A stretch of 7,855 nt of DNA from an uncultured Polyangiaceae bacterium (GTDB taxonomy: Bacteria; Myxococcota_A; Polyangia; Polyangiales; Houyiibacteriaceae): assembly GCA_947258625.1 (NCBI GenBank), contig CAMYJN010000089.1, forward strand, positions 1 to 7,855, written 5' to 3'. The notes beneath the pieces were generated by a model that saw only the letters and a program-made list of their open reading frames with translations, did not search any database and was not told the DNA's origin. The translations under genes and the position numbers were made by a program. Numbering within the stretch: the first letter of the stretch is position 1; every line of letters starts with the position of its first letter. Below are positions 1-5,906 of this stretch, in pieces.

Positions 1-927
1 CCGGCCGACGGTCACGGGCAAGCGCTATTGCAGCGGGTCTATCAAGCTACGAAGCATCCCGATCTCGCAGGCCGGGTCATCTTCATGGAGGGCTACGCCA
101 TCGATTCGGCACGCCGAATGCTGGCGGGGTGCGATGTCTGGTTGAATACGCCGACCCGGCCGCTCGAGGCGAGCGGGACTTCCGGCATGAAGGCCGCCAT
201 GAACGGCTGCCTGAACCTCAGCGTCGATGATGGCTGGTGGATCGAGGGCTACGAAGAGAACAACGGCTGGGTCATCGACCTGCCGGCCACATCGATTCAG
301 GACCCGAGCGCCTACGACCGCGCCGTGACGATGGCGCTCCTCGAAGGCGAGATCCTGCCGATCTACCACGATCGAAACGCCGATGGGGTCCCGGTGGCCT
401 GGGTCGACCGGATGAAGGCCAGTATGTCGAGCATCATTCCGCGGTTCTCCGCTCGTCGGATGGTCACCGACTATGCCGACAACTTCTACGAGCCTGCGAT
501 GCAAGATGCGGTCGCCCTGCGGGACTCGAATTACCGCCCGCTCTTCGCTTTGGCGGACCTGGCGGAAGCGATCCGAAGCCACTGGAGCGAGATCTCGATG
601 GAGCGCGTCCGCTTCGGCGGTTTGAGCGGCGACGAGCTGATCGTCGGCACGTCGGTATCGGCCGAGCTCACGCTGCATCACCCGGGGCTGGACGCCAGAG
701 AGTTGGTGGTCGAAGCGGTGGTCACCTACGGCAGCCGTCTACACGACCTCTCTTCGAGAATCGTAGTCCCATTCGAATCGGAAGACAGCGAAGAGCGGAG
801 CACCTGGCGGGGCGCCTTCACCGTGAGGTCCAGCGGCGGCCACGAGCTGCGGTTTCGAGTCAGGCCAAAAGATCGAAGCCCACTCAGGCCAGCGGCTCTC
901 GGCATGCACATTCAAAAGTGGCTGTGA
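1..927 (+). CDS. glgP: Alpha-glucan (glycogen) phosphorylase, short type, C-terminal part
   Basis: This reading frame is open from the first base, so the N-terminal part lies outside the window; about 308 residues are visible. The enzyme phosphorolytically releases glucose-1-phosphate from glycogen or maltodextrin in the cytoplasm and uses pyridoxal phosphate (PLP). The diagnostic stretch is EASGTSGMKAAMNGCLNLS followed by DGWW (bases 166-240). The lysine of GTSGMK (codon 190-192) is the expected PLP-binding lysine, and the preceding GCDVWLNTPTRP is the usual lead-in. A C-terminal beta-rich tail from about base 580 ends in GMHIQKWL, as in short GlgP proteins (TIGR02094 type) rather than the long MalP/GlgP form. 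It converges on the four-CBS gene with a 33-bp gap and no obvious terminator. Its promoter is not in the window, so I cannot say whether it shares the sigma-54 control seen downstream. The family is secure; glycogen versus maltodextrin specificity is not. Confidence 0.93.
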   Translation, partial: PADGHGQALLQRVYQATKHPDLAGRVIFMEGYAIDSARRMLAGCDVWLNTPTRPLEASGTSGMKAAMNGCLNLSVDDGWWIEGYEENNGWVIDLPATSIQDPSAYDRAVTMALLEGEILPIYHDRNADGVPVAWVDRMKASMSSIIPRFSARRMVTDYADNFYEPAMQDAVALRDSNYRPLFALADLAEAIRSHWSEISMERVRFGGLSGDELIVGTSVSAELTLHHPGLDARELVVEAVVTYGSRLHDLSSRIVVPFESEDSEERSTWRGAFTVRSSGGHELRFRVRPKDRSPLRPAALGMHIQKWL

Positions 928-960
928 AAACCCGAGGTCAGTGATCCGCGTTGGGGGCGG

Positions 961-1725
961 TCATTTCATCACCCTCGCAAAATCTAGCCCGCCAACAATC
1001 CCGGTCACCCCTCGATCGTTCTCGATCAAGATGCGGCGAACGTTCATCGCCAAGGCTTGCACCGCAGCTCGGCCGAGACCCATCGCGTCGGGGAGGATCA
1101 AGATGCAGACGTTCATCACGTTCTCGACCGCGGTAGTCGGAGCCAGTCTGCGCGCTTGCAGCGCGCACGCCTGATCGAAGATGCCGACCGGAAAGTCCCC
1201 TTCAACCACGACCAGACCATGCTTGTTGGATAGATCGAGGCGATCGACGGCCATGGCGATCGGATCGTCGGCCTTGATCTTGACCACGGAGCCCGAGGCA
1301 ATCTCGGAAATCGGCGTCTTGATGCGCTTTTCGCCAACCGCTCGCATCAGGTCGCGTGTAGAGATAACGCCCACGGGCTTACCGGCGCTGGTGACGAAGA
1401 TTCGGTGAACGTGCTTCTTCAGCATCATCTTGGCGACCTCTGCGACGGGTGCATCGCGTTGAACCTGAAGTGCGGGGGATTGCATGATCTCCTCGACCGG
1501 GCGATCAGGGACGCGAAAGGTCACGCCATGGCTGAACACCGCAGCGTGCAGGATGTCGGTCCGCGAGACCACGCCCTTGAGCTCACCGGCGTCGTTGACG
1601 ACACCGAGAGCAGAGACGCCTTGCTCCGTGAACATCGCGTCGGCGGCAACCAGGCTTTCGCCAATGTGAATCGTCTCGACCGGGCTAGTCATGTATTCGG
1701 TCGCGGGCATTTCGAAGTTGGCCAT
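961..1725 (-). CDS. Four-CBS-domain protein
   Basis: This 254-residue soluble protein consists almost entirely of CBS repeats. CBS1 covers about residues 10-62 (YMTSPVETIHIGES to GVVSRTDILHAAV). CBS2 covers about 76-131 (VEEIMQSPALQVQRDAPV to GVISTRDLMRAV). CBS3 (about 137-193) and CBS4 (about 199-253, VENVMNVCILI to GIVGGLDFARVM) are more degenerate. CBS1 and CBS2 keep the (S/T)xxD element typical of adenine-nucleotide-binding Bateman modules (SRTD, STRD); CBS3 and CBS4 do not. The first pair is therefore the likely ligand sensor and the second may be structural. No catalytic or DNA-binding domain is attached, so the partner is unknown. It is the last gene of the minus-strand operon after the DUF5335 and Host_attach genes (45-bp gap). 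A weak Shine-Dalgarno (AAGG) precedes the ATG. I see no promoter of its own, so it probably depends on the sigma-54 promoter at 2610-2626. Confidence 0.88.
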   Translation of the reverse strand: MANFEMPATEYMTSPVETIHIGESLVAADAMFTEQGVSALGVVNDAGELKGVVSRTDILHAAVFSHGVTFRVPDRPVEEIMQSPALQVQRDAPVAEVAKMMLKKHVHRIFVTSAGKPVGVISTRDLMRAVGEKRIKTPISEIASGSVVKIKADDPIAMAVDRLDLSNKHGLVVVEGDFPVGIFDQACALQARRLAPTTAVENVMNVCILILPDAMGLGRAAVQALAMNVRRILIENDRGVTGIVGGLDFARVMK

Positions 1726-1770
1726 CTCATCTACCTTATCGTGTCATGCGCTCTGCGAACGAGCGGCCGG

Positions 1771-2220
1771 TCAAATGACGATCACTTCGCCCAGATGCTG
1801 GATCAGCTCGGCCTCGTTGCTGGTGGCGAGGTCTTTGTGAATCGAGCCGATCACCAGCTGCGAGGTCGGTCCATCGAGCGAAGAACGCAGCAATCCCAGA
1901 AACCGCGGAGGCGCCACCAGAACCAGGCGGTCGAACTTATTCTGCACGCGAGCGTGTCGAAGCTTGTCGGCGAGCGCTCTCGAGAAGTCGGAGACCACCC
2001 TCTCGTGCGGACTCTCGCTTTGTCCCATCGAAGCGCGGCGCGGATCACCGCTGTTCTTGCGAAACGAGCGGCCGGGACGATCGGAGTCGATGTCCCGGTC
2101 GCGCGCCCGGCCTTCGGGGTGGTCGACTGATTCGACCAGAGCCAAGCCCTGGCCGATCCCATCGTTCGCGAACAGTCGTGCGCCAGCCTCGTGTGCCACC
2201 AAGATCCATGTCTTACCCAT
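1771..2220 (-). CDS. Host_attach family protein (PF10116-like; AtsE/baeRF relatives)
   Basis: This 149-residue protein opens with the family signature MGKTWILVAHEAGARLF. It has a charged variable middle (residues 35-70, rich in D, R and S) and the conserved helix-strand segment ADKLRHARVQNKFDRLVLVAPPRFLGLLR at about 84-112, followed by an ending in HLGEVIVI. Length and order fit the Host_attach family, named for a rhizobial attachment phenotype. It is related to eRF1-like/baeRF folds that may act on ribosomes or RNA, so the family name should not be read as a proven adhesion role. No signal peptide or membrane segment is visible, so it is probably cytoplasmic. The start at 2220 is supported by a strong GGAGG seven bases before the ATG. 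It lies 23 bp after the DUF5335 gene and 45 bp before the four-CBS gene, indicating one operon. Confidence 0.85.
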   Translation of the reverse strand: MGKTWILVAHEAGARLFANDGIGQGLALVESVDHPEGRARDRDIDSDRPGRSFRKNSGDPRRASMGQSESPHERVVSDFSRALADKLRHARVQNKFDRLVLVAPPRFLGLLRSSLDGPTSQLVIGSIHKDLATSNEAELIQHLGEVIVI

Positions 2221-2243
2221 CTTCAGACCTCCGTAACCGCAAG

Positions 2244-2579
2244 TCAGGAAGCAGGCAACGAGGGGAGCGGCCGGAGCTCGATAATTTCCTTCGTGCCGTC
2301 CTCGGCAATCACCTCGATGCTCGAGAGCCTTCCGGCCTCTTCGCGAACGAAGATTTCCTTCGGCTTGGGCACCCGGTGAGAGATATTTGCTGCGTCGACC
2401 GCAAACACCTCGTCATTCGAGTCGTAGCTAATCCCGACCAACACGCTGCCCTCACTCTCGGGCTGCACGCCGATACTTTCGCCCATGATGGAGATGCCAA
2501 CCCGCATCGTGGGGAGCTGCTTTGAAACCTCGTCGAAGTATCGCTGCCAGTCCGAACTCTCTAACTTTCGTGTCGTCAT
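2244..2579 (-). CDS. DUF5335 family protein
   Basis: This is a 111-residue protein of unknown function. The pattern matches DUF5335 as I remember it: an N-terminal W-x2-YFDEVSKQL helix, a beta-strand section (GESIGVQPESEGSVLVGISYDSNDEVFAVDA), then ISHRVPKPKEIFVREEAGRLSSIEVIAEDGTKEIIEL. Such small proteins are often found beside stress-related and CBS genes. There is no signal peptide, no transmembrane segment and no recognisable catalytic motif. It is the first gene of a three-gene minus-strand operon. The start is well supported: GGAGG lies at 2585-2589, five bases before the ATG, and the sigma-54 promoter at 2610-2626 predicts a transcript start near 2599, giving a 20-nt leader that contains this site. 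The family assignment is from pattern memory; the function is unknown. Confidence 0.8.
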   Translation of the reverse strand: MTTRKLESSDWQRYFDEVSKQLPTMRVGISIMGESIGVQPESEGSVLVGISYDSNDEVFAVDAANISHRVPKPKEIFVREEAGRLSSIEVIAEDGTKEIIELRPLPSLPAS

Positions 2580-2584
2580 CGCTG

Positions 2585-2589
2585 CCTCC
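2585..2589 (-). promoter_or_regulatory. Strong Shine-Dalgarno (GGAGG) for the DUF5335 gene
   Basis: GGAGG on the minus strand lies five bases before the ATG at 2579. It fixes the start of the first gene of the operon. It contrasts with the absence of a clear Shine-Dalgarno before the tandem Usp, two-CBS, WS/DGAT and response-regulator genes. Confidence 0.8.
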
Positions 2590-2609
2590 AGTACTGATGC
2601 TTCATGGGA

Positions 2610-2626
2610 AGCAAACCCCGTGCCCA
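2610..2626 (-). promoter_or_regulatory. Sigma-54 (-24/-12) promoter for the DUF5335 operon
   Basis: The minus-strand sequence TGGGCACGGGGTTTGCT matches yTGGCACGrnnnTTGCw at every defined position except -26 (G for T). The GG (-25/-24, bases 2624-2623) and GC (-13/-12, bases 2612-2611) are separated by exactly 10 nt. The predicted transcript start is near 2599, with a 20-nt leader carrying GGAGG before the ATG at 2579. Position, orientation and ribosome site agree, so this is one of the best-supported sites in the window. Such promoters require an enhancer-binding AAA+ activator. Confidence 0.82.
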
Positions 2627-2690
2627 GTCGAGGACCGTGCTTCAGCGGCTATTCGGTACGGGTGACGCAAACGATGCGCCAATTGAGGTC

Positions 2691-2707
2691 CTGGCGATAG
2701 AATTGCG
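2691..2707 (+). promoter_or_regulatory. Sigma-54 (-24/-12) promoter for the APH/P-loop kinase gene
   Basis: CTGGCGATAGAATTGCG has the TGGC and TTGC cores with exact GG-N10-GC spacing (GG at 2693-2694, GC at 2705-2706); the inner ACG of the -24 box is not conserved. The predicted transcript start is near 2718, giving a leader of about 63 nt to the ATG at 2781. It points away from the DUF5335 operon promoter about 70 bp to its left, so the two form a divergent pair that could share one activator-binding region. Confidence 0.65.
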
Positions 2708-2780
2708 TGCAGCGGAAGCCGAGCGTGTGGGCCGAAGCTTCTCGAAGGGTATACTGGCGGCCTCGCTGCTCAGGAATGTG

Positions 2781-4322
2781 ATGGGAACGCTGAAAGCGGA
2801 TCTCGAGGCCAGCGGCTTCGAGTTGGTCGAGACGCATATCTCTTGGATCTTCTTGGGTGCCGAGGAGGTGTTCAAGGTAAAAAGACCCGTCGATCTGGGC
2901 TTCCTCGACTTCACCACGCTCGAGAGGCGCCGGGCCGCGTGCGACGCGGAGCTGCAGCTGAACCGGCGGCTCGCGTCAGACGTCTACCTCGATGTCGTGC
3001 CGGTCACGGTGGACGCTTCGGGCGTCCACCAAATCGCAGGAGAGGGTGCGACCGTGGACTGGGCCGTTCGAATGCGGCGTCTGGCCATTGAAAGGCGGGC
3101 AGACGAGCTCTTGCGAGGAGGCTTGTTGACGCCGAAACACATCGACGCGCTCGCGGCCCTCATCGCGCGATTCCACGAAGGTGCACGCTGCGACGCGGAA
3201 ACGTCCAAGCATGGGGACGTCGGGACGATCCAGAAGAACATCGAGGAAAACTTCGAACAAACCCGGAGCTCGATCGGGGACTATCTGACGCCCGAGCAAG
3301 CGCGCGAGATCGAGGCTTGGCAACTTCACACGCTCAGCAATGACGCTCCTTTCGCAGCAAGAACCGCTGCCGCCCGTGTCCGGGACGGACACGGCGACTT
3401 GAGGCTCGAGCATGTGTACTTCGAGTCCGACGGGTCGATCTCGATCATCGACTGCATCGAATTCAATGACCGATTCCGATACGGCGACGTCTGCGCAGAC
3501 ATCGCGTTTTTGTCGATGGACCTCGCCTGGCACGGTCGGGTAGACCTAGCGGAACGGTTTCTTGCACGGTACGCCCGCGAATCCAACGACTACGAGCTCT
3601 ATTCGGTCGTCAACTTCTACGAGAGCTACCGCGCTTTCGTCCGCGGCAAGGTTGCATCACTGCTAGCGTCGGACACCGAGGCGTCCCCTGAGGCGAGGGA
3701 GCGGGCGCGGCAGGAGGCCAGGCGCTATTTCGTTCTCTCTTTGGCGTTCGAGCGCCCACCGCTCGTACCAGCGCGGGTCGTCGCGGTCGGAGGGATGATC
3801 GCCGCGGGAAAGAGCCGGACCTCGGCGACGATCGGCAACTTGCTCGCCGCTCCGGTGCTCAGCTCGGACCGGACGCGAAAACAGCTCGTGGACCGGAAGC
3901 CAACCGAACCGCTCCCAGGTGGAGCCTGGTCCGGAGCGTACTCGGCCAGGGCTACTGAAGACGTCTACGGAGAGCTTTACCGGCTTGCCGACATCGTGCT
4001 GTCGTCTGGGCGTCCGGTCGTGATCGACGCTTCTTTTCGCACCGGGGCGATGCGAGAGGCAGCGCGCCGCTTGGCGAACCGGCACGGCGTCCCATTCATG
4101 CTGGTCGAGTGCAGAGCCCCCCGGGCACTGATCTTGGATCGTCTGGCCGCACGCGAAAGCGGGGGAGCGCATGAGAGTGACGCGAGAACCGACTTGTTGG
4201 AAGAGTTCGAAAAGCACTTCGAGCCGATCGACGAGCTACAGCCCTCCGAGTATCTTCAATTGGACACCTCCCGATCCGTAGACGAGACCCGGAGACTGCT
4301 CGAAGCGGCATTCGGCGGCTGA
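2781..4322 (+). CDS. Aminoglycoside-phosphotransferase-like / P-loop kinase fusion (COG2187 + COG0645 type)
   Basis: This is a two-domain cytoplasmic protein of 513 residues. Residues about 1-325 form an APH-like kinase domain. It opens with the family's ETHISWIFLGAEEVFKVKRPVDLGFLDF and carries the catalytic loop HGDLRLEH (204-211) and a metal-binding segment SIIDCIEFND (about 221-230). Residues about 330-513 form a P-loop kinase domain with Walker A GMIAAGKS (338-345), SSDRTRKQL (361-369) and VIDASF (about 414-419). The substrate is unknown, and antibiotic resistance should not be inferred. Mycobacterial Rv2004c, a DosR-regulon protein, has the same layout. The ATG at 2781 was chosen because the family N-terminus begins there and AGGAA (2772-2776) lies four bases before it. 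An in-frame GTG at 2727 and an ATG at 2604 are longer options; the 2604 start would lie upstream of the sigma-54 transcript start. The catalytic loop has His where the classical kinase Asn would be, probably a family variant. The 3' end converges on the Usp gene with an 8-bp gap. Confidence 0.88.
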   Translation: MGTLKADLEASGFELVETHISWIFLGAEEVFKVKRPVDLGFLDFTTLERRRAACDAELQLNRRLASDVYLDVVPVTVDASGVHQIAGEGATVDWAVRMRRLAIERRADELLRGGLLTPKHIDALAALIARFHEGARCDAETSKHGDVGTIQKNIEENFEQTRSSIGDYLTPEQAREIEAWQLHTLSNDAPFAARTAAARVRDGHGDLRLEHVYFESDGSISIIDCIEFNDRFRYGDVCADIAFLSMDLAWHGRVDLAERFLARYARESNDYELYSVVNFYESYRAFVRGKVASLLASDTEASPEARERARQEARRYFVLSLAFERPPLVPARVVAVGGMIAAGKSRTSATIGNLLAAPVLSSDRTRKQLVDRKPTEPLPGGAWSGAYSARATEDVYGELYRLADIVLSSGRPVVIDASFRTGAMREAARRLANRHGVPFMLVECRAPRALILDRLAARESGGAHESDARTDLLEEFEKHFEPIDELQPSEYLQLDTSRSVDETRRLLEAAFGG

Positions 4323-4330
4323 CGCTCAGG

Positions 4331-5227
4331 TCAGGGGCGAACCGCGAGAACCGGAACGGGCGAGTAGCGAAGGCAGTATTGCGAGGCACTGCCAAGCATC
4401 ATGCCGCGGAGCCTGCCCTGTCCCCTGCAGCCGACAAACACGAGGTCTGCGTTGATGCTAGCCGCAGCGTTGCAGATTGTCTTCCCTATCGAACCGTCCA
4501 AGACCTGTACGGTCGTGCTCGGCTTGAGGCCTTCGCTCACGACGAGTTGCTCGAGCCGCGGGCGTGCCGTGGACGCGAGGCCTTCGAGCACCCTCGGCCA
4601 CTCCGTCGGCATCCTACTCTCGGTGATTGGGTGCGGCACGACATGGAGCAGTGACACCTCGCCGTCGATCGCGCTGGCCACATCACGCGCCCAGCGAACG
4701 GCCTCGAGCCCGTGAGAGGAAAAATCGACACCCACCGCGATGCGCGCTCCGCTGTAGTCTGCGCGAAGGCGCCCACATGAAACCAGCACCGAGCAAGGCG
4801 CCTGCCGAACGACGCGTTCCGCGGTTGAGCCAAGCAAACGCTCTGGCAGGCCGATCGCTCCGACCGGATCCCCAACTGCAATCAGGTCGGCATTGACAGA
4901 AACCGCGGTGCGCAAGATCGTCTCCCAGGGACGGCCTTCTTCGCAGGAGGTCTGGCAACTCAGGCCGAGGTCTTCGCATGCCTTGCGCTCGCGTTCGAGC
5001 TCTTGTAGCGAGTTCTCGAAGCGGCCCTTCAGCCGCTCGCGAAGCGCTTGAGCAGCCGACCGGGCACCGACGGGGAGGTCGGACCACTGATGCTCCAAGC
5101 CCATCTCGCTGGCATGCACGAGCCAAAGGGTTGCGCTGGTCGCCCGAGCAGTCGCGATCGCGAGCCGCATCGCGCGATGGCCAGACTCCCCGAGGTCGGT
5201 CCCCACAACGATCGTCTTGATGGGCAT
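4331..5227 (-). CDS. Tandem universal stress protein (two UspA domains)
   Basis: This 298-residue protein has two UspA domains, at about 1-152 (MPIKTIVVGTDLGESG to CSVLVS) and 160-298 (ARIAVGVDFSSHG to VPVLAVRP). Each begins with a strand ending in Asp (D11, D168) that contacts nucleotide in ATP-binding Usps. Domain 2 has an exact G-x2-G-x9-G-S motif (G267, G270, G279, S280). Domain 1 has the looser G-x3-G-x9-G-S (G119, G123, G133, S134), so ATP binding there is less certain. Size and architecture match mycobacterial Rv2623/Rv2005c, members of the DosR dormancy regulon. The ATG at 5227 is the only start that keeps strand 1. No Shine-Dalgarno precedes it, and a perfect sigma-54 promoter places the transcript start three bases upstream. 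It lies 69 bp downstream of the two-CBS gene on the same strand but has its own promoter. The family is certain; the ligand and partner are inferred. Confidence 0.95.
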   Translation of the reverse strand: MPIKTIVVGTDLGESGHRAMRLAIATARATSATLWLVHASEMGLEHQWSDLPVGARSAAQALRERLKGRFENSLQELERERKACEDLGLSCQTSCEEGRPWETILRTAVSVNADLIAVGDPVGAIGLPERLLGSTAERVVRQAPCSVLVSCGRLRADYSGARIAVGVDFSSHGLEAVRWARDVASAIDGEVSLLHVVPHPITESRMPTEWPRVLEGLASTARPRLEQLVVSEGLKPSTTVQVLDGSIGKTICNAAASINADLVFVGCRGQGRLRGMMLGSASQYCLRYSPVPVLAVRP

Positions 5228-5240
5228 ACGCGGAGCTTAC

Positions 5241-5257
5241 AGCAAGCGCCGTGCCAG
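5241..5257 (-). promoter_or_regulatory. Sigma-54 (-24/-12) promoter for the tandem Usp gene, full consensus match
   Basis: The minus-strand sequence CTGGCACGGCGCTTGCT matches yTGGCACGrnnnTTGCw at every defined position. GG is at 5255-5254 and GC at 5243-5242, with 10 nt between. The predicted transcript start is at about 5230, three bases before the ATG at 5227, so the mRNA would be essentially leaderless. The site lies in the 69-bp gap after the two-CBS gene. Confidence 0.85.
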
Positions 5258-5296
5258 TGCGATGGGGCCCGGTCCGCAGGCGCGACGGCCGCGCGT

Positions 5297-5728
5297 TTAC
5301 CGGCCAGGATCGGAGAGGGTCTGAATCGCGTAATCGACGAAATCCGAGTCGCTTATCATGCCCACGAGCCGCCCATCCTCGACCACGGGAACACAACCAT
5401 AAGCGTGCGACCGAAGGATCAGTGCAGCCTCCAAGGCAGGGGTATCGGGATACACCGTGCGCACGTCTTTCGTCATGACCCATCGGGCTTCAATCCAGCG
5501 GTTCATGTGGGCCTGCTCGGTCGACAAGGCGCCAGAGAGACTCCCTTCCTGACTACGCAGAACATCGCGGTGGGAAATGAGCCCCAACAAGCGCCCAGAA
5601 TCCTCCACGACCGCCACGTGGCGAATATGGCTCGCCTCCATCAGCTGGATCACCTCCCGAAGCGGGCTCGTCGGACCAACGGTCTTCACCGGCTGCGTCA
5701 TCAAATCTCGAACCAAGAGCTGCGTCAT
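5297..5728 (-). CDS. Two-CBS-domain protein (Hrp1-like)
   Basis: This 143-residue protein is a single Bateman pair. CBS1 covers about residues 5-60 (VRDLMTQPVKTVGPTSPL to GLISHRDVLRSQ) and CBS2 about 80-137 (VMTKDVRTVYPDTPAL to GMISDSDFVDYAI). Both end in a typical G-(L/M)-I-S-x2-D segment that binds the ribose of adenine nucleotides in this family. A polar linker of about 20 residues separates them. The size equals that of mycobacterial Hrp1 (Rv2626c), a DosR-regulon CBS protein. The same frame is open to an ATG at 5836 and an ATG at 5752, but the extra N-terminus is not CBS-like and runs through promoter and palindrome sequence. The ATG at 5728 gives the normal family start and lies two bases after the transcript start predicted from the sigma-54 site at 5741-5757. 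It has no Shine-Dalgarno. It lies upstream of and in line with the tandem Usp gene. Confidence 0.9.
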   Translation of the reverse strand: MTQLLVRDLMTQPVKTVGPTSPLREVIQLMEASHIRHVAVVEDSGRLLGLISHRDVLRSQEGSLSGALSTEQAHMNRWIEARWVMTKDVRTVYPDTPALEAALILRSHAYGCVPVVEDGRLVGMISDSDFVDYAIQTLSDPGR

Positions 5729-5740
5729 GCCGTTTTTTGA

Positions 5741-5757
5741 AGCATGTTCCATGCCAC
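5741..5757 (-). promoter_or_regulatory. Sigma-54 (-24/-12) promoter for the two-CBS gene
   Basis: The minus-strand sequence GTGGCATGGAACATGCT carries TGGCA-x-G and a TGC-T -12 box with exact GG-N10-GC spacing (GG at 5755-5754, GC at 5743-5742). It departs from consensus at -27 (G for pyrimidine), -21 (T for C) and -15 (A for T). The predicted transcript start at about 5730 is two bases before the ATG at 5728. This supports that ATG over the upstream in-frame starts at 5752 and 5836. Confidence 0.72.
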
Positions 5758-5777
5758 TAGGGAGCGGAGCTCTCCAT

Positions 5778-5794
5778 AGTGCAGATTCTGCACT
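5778..5794. promoter_or_regulatory. 17-bp perfect palindrome, candidate activator/operator site
   Basis: AGTGCAGA-T-TCTGCACT has two perfect 8-bp arms around one base. It lies between two divergent sigma-54 promoters, about 56 bp upstream of the two-CBS transcript start and about 116 bp upstream of the WS/DGAT transcript start. Symmetry and position fit a dimeric regulator site, such as the upstream activating sequence of an NtrC-type protein. The bound factor is unknown, and I did not see the same palindrome elsewhere in the window. Confidence 0.6.
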
Positions 5795-5801
5795 TGCGAA
5801 G

Positions 5802-5817
5802 ATTATGAACGCATAAT
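5802..5817. promoter_or_regulatory. Second AT-rich inverted repeat in the divergent region
   Basis: ATTATG-AACG-CATAAT has 6-bp perfect arms and a 4-bp spacer. Its centre is about 23-24 bp, roughly two helical turns, from the centre of the 17-bp palindrome. It could be a second regulator site, an AT-rich bending element or part of an ordinary promoter -10 region. I find no well-spaced -35 partner on either strand. Confidence 0.4.
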
Positions 5818-5874
5818 ATTCGCTTAGTCGGCGCATCCGACGCCCAAGTATAGGGTGATTGGCTACCAGATTCC

Positions 5875-5891
5875 TGGGCTCACATTTTGCT
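5875..5891 (+). promoter_or_regulatory. Sigma-54 (-24/-12) promoter for the WS/DGAT gene
   Basis: TGGGCTCACATTTTGCT has GGC at -25 to -23 and TTGCT at -15 to -11 with exact GG-N10-GC spacing (GG at 5877-5878, GC at 5889-5890). It departs from consensus mainly at -26 (G for T) and -22 (T for A). The predicted transcript start near 5902 is five bases before the ATG at 5907, again leaving no room for a Shine-Dalgarno. Confidence 0.68.
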
Positions 5892-5906
5892 AGTGCTCTT
5901 CACGCT

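Noticed and set aside
1405..2130. 241-residue plus-strand open frame antisense to the CBS and Host_attach genes
   Set aside because: It is a low-complexity H/R-rich shadow frame of GC-rich coding DNA on the other strand, and it crosses two well-supported genes. The same reasoning removes other long antisense frames such as 2976-3533 (-), 4683-5483 (-) and 5048-5740 (+).
2683..2703. Possible sigma-70 promoter (TTGAGG ... TAGAAT) before the kinase gene
   Set aside because: The spacing is only 9 bp, far short of 16-18. The same bases fit a sigma-54 site with exact spacing.
2604..2780. Longer start (ATG 2604) for the APH/P-loop kinase gene
   Set aside because: The added 59 residues are not family-like and overlap both divergent sigma-54 promoters. 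ATG 2781 has an AGGAA ribosome site.
5280..5294. GCGCG-ACGGC-CGCGC hairpin just after the two-CBS stop codon
   Set aside because: The arms are only 5 bp, of simple alternating GC in GC-rich DNA, with no T tract on the minus strand. Not enough to call a terminator.
5729..5836. N-terminal extension of the two-CBS gene to ATG 5836 or ATG 5752
   Set aside because: The extra residues do not resemble CBS proteins, the stretch contains two palindromes and the sigma-54 promoter, and neither start has a Shine-Dalgarno. ATG 5728 fits both the family length and the predicted transcript start.
5859..5906. TTG start at 5859 for the WS/DGAT gene
   Set aside because: The 16 extra residues precede the family's normal YERLSALDATFL start and would lie upstream of and across the sigma-54 promoter.
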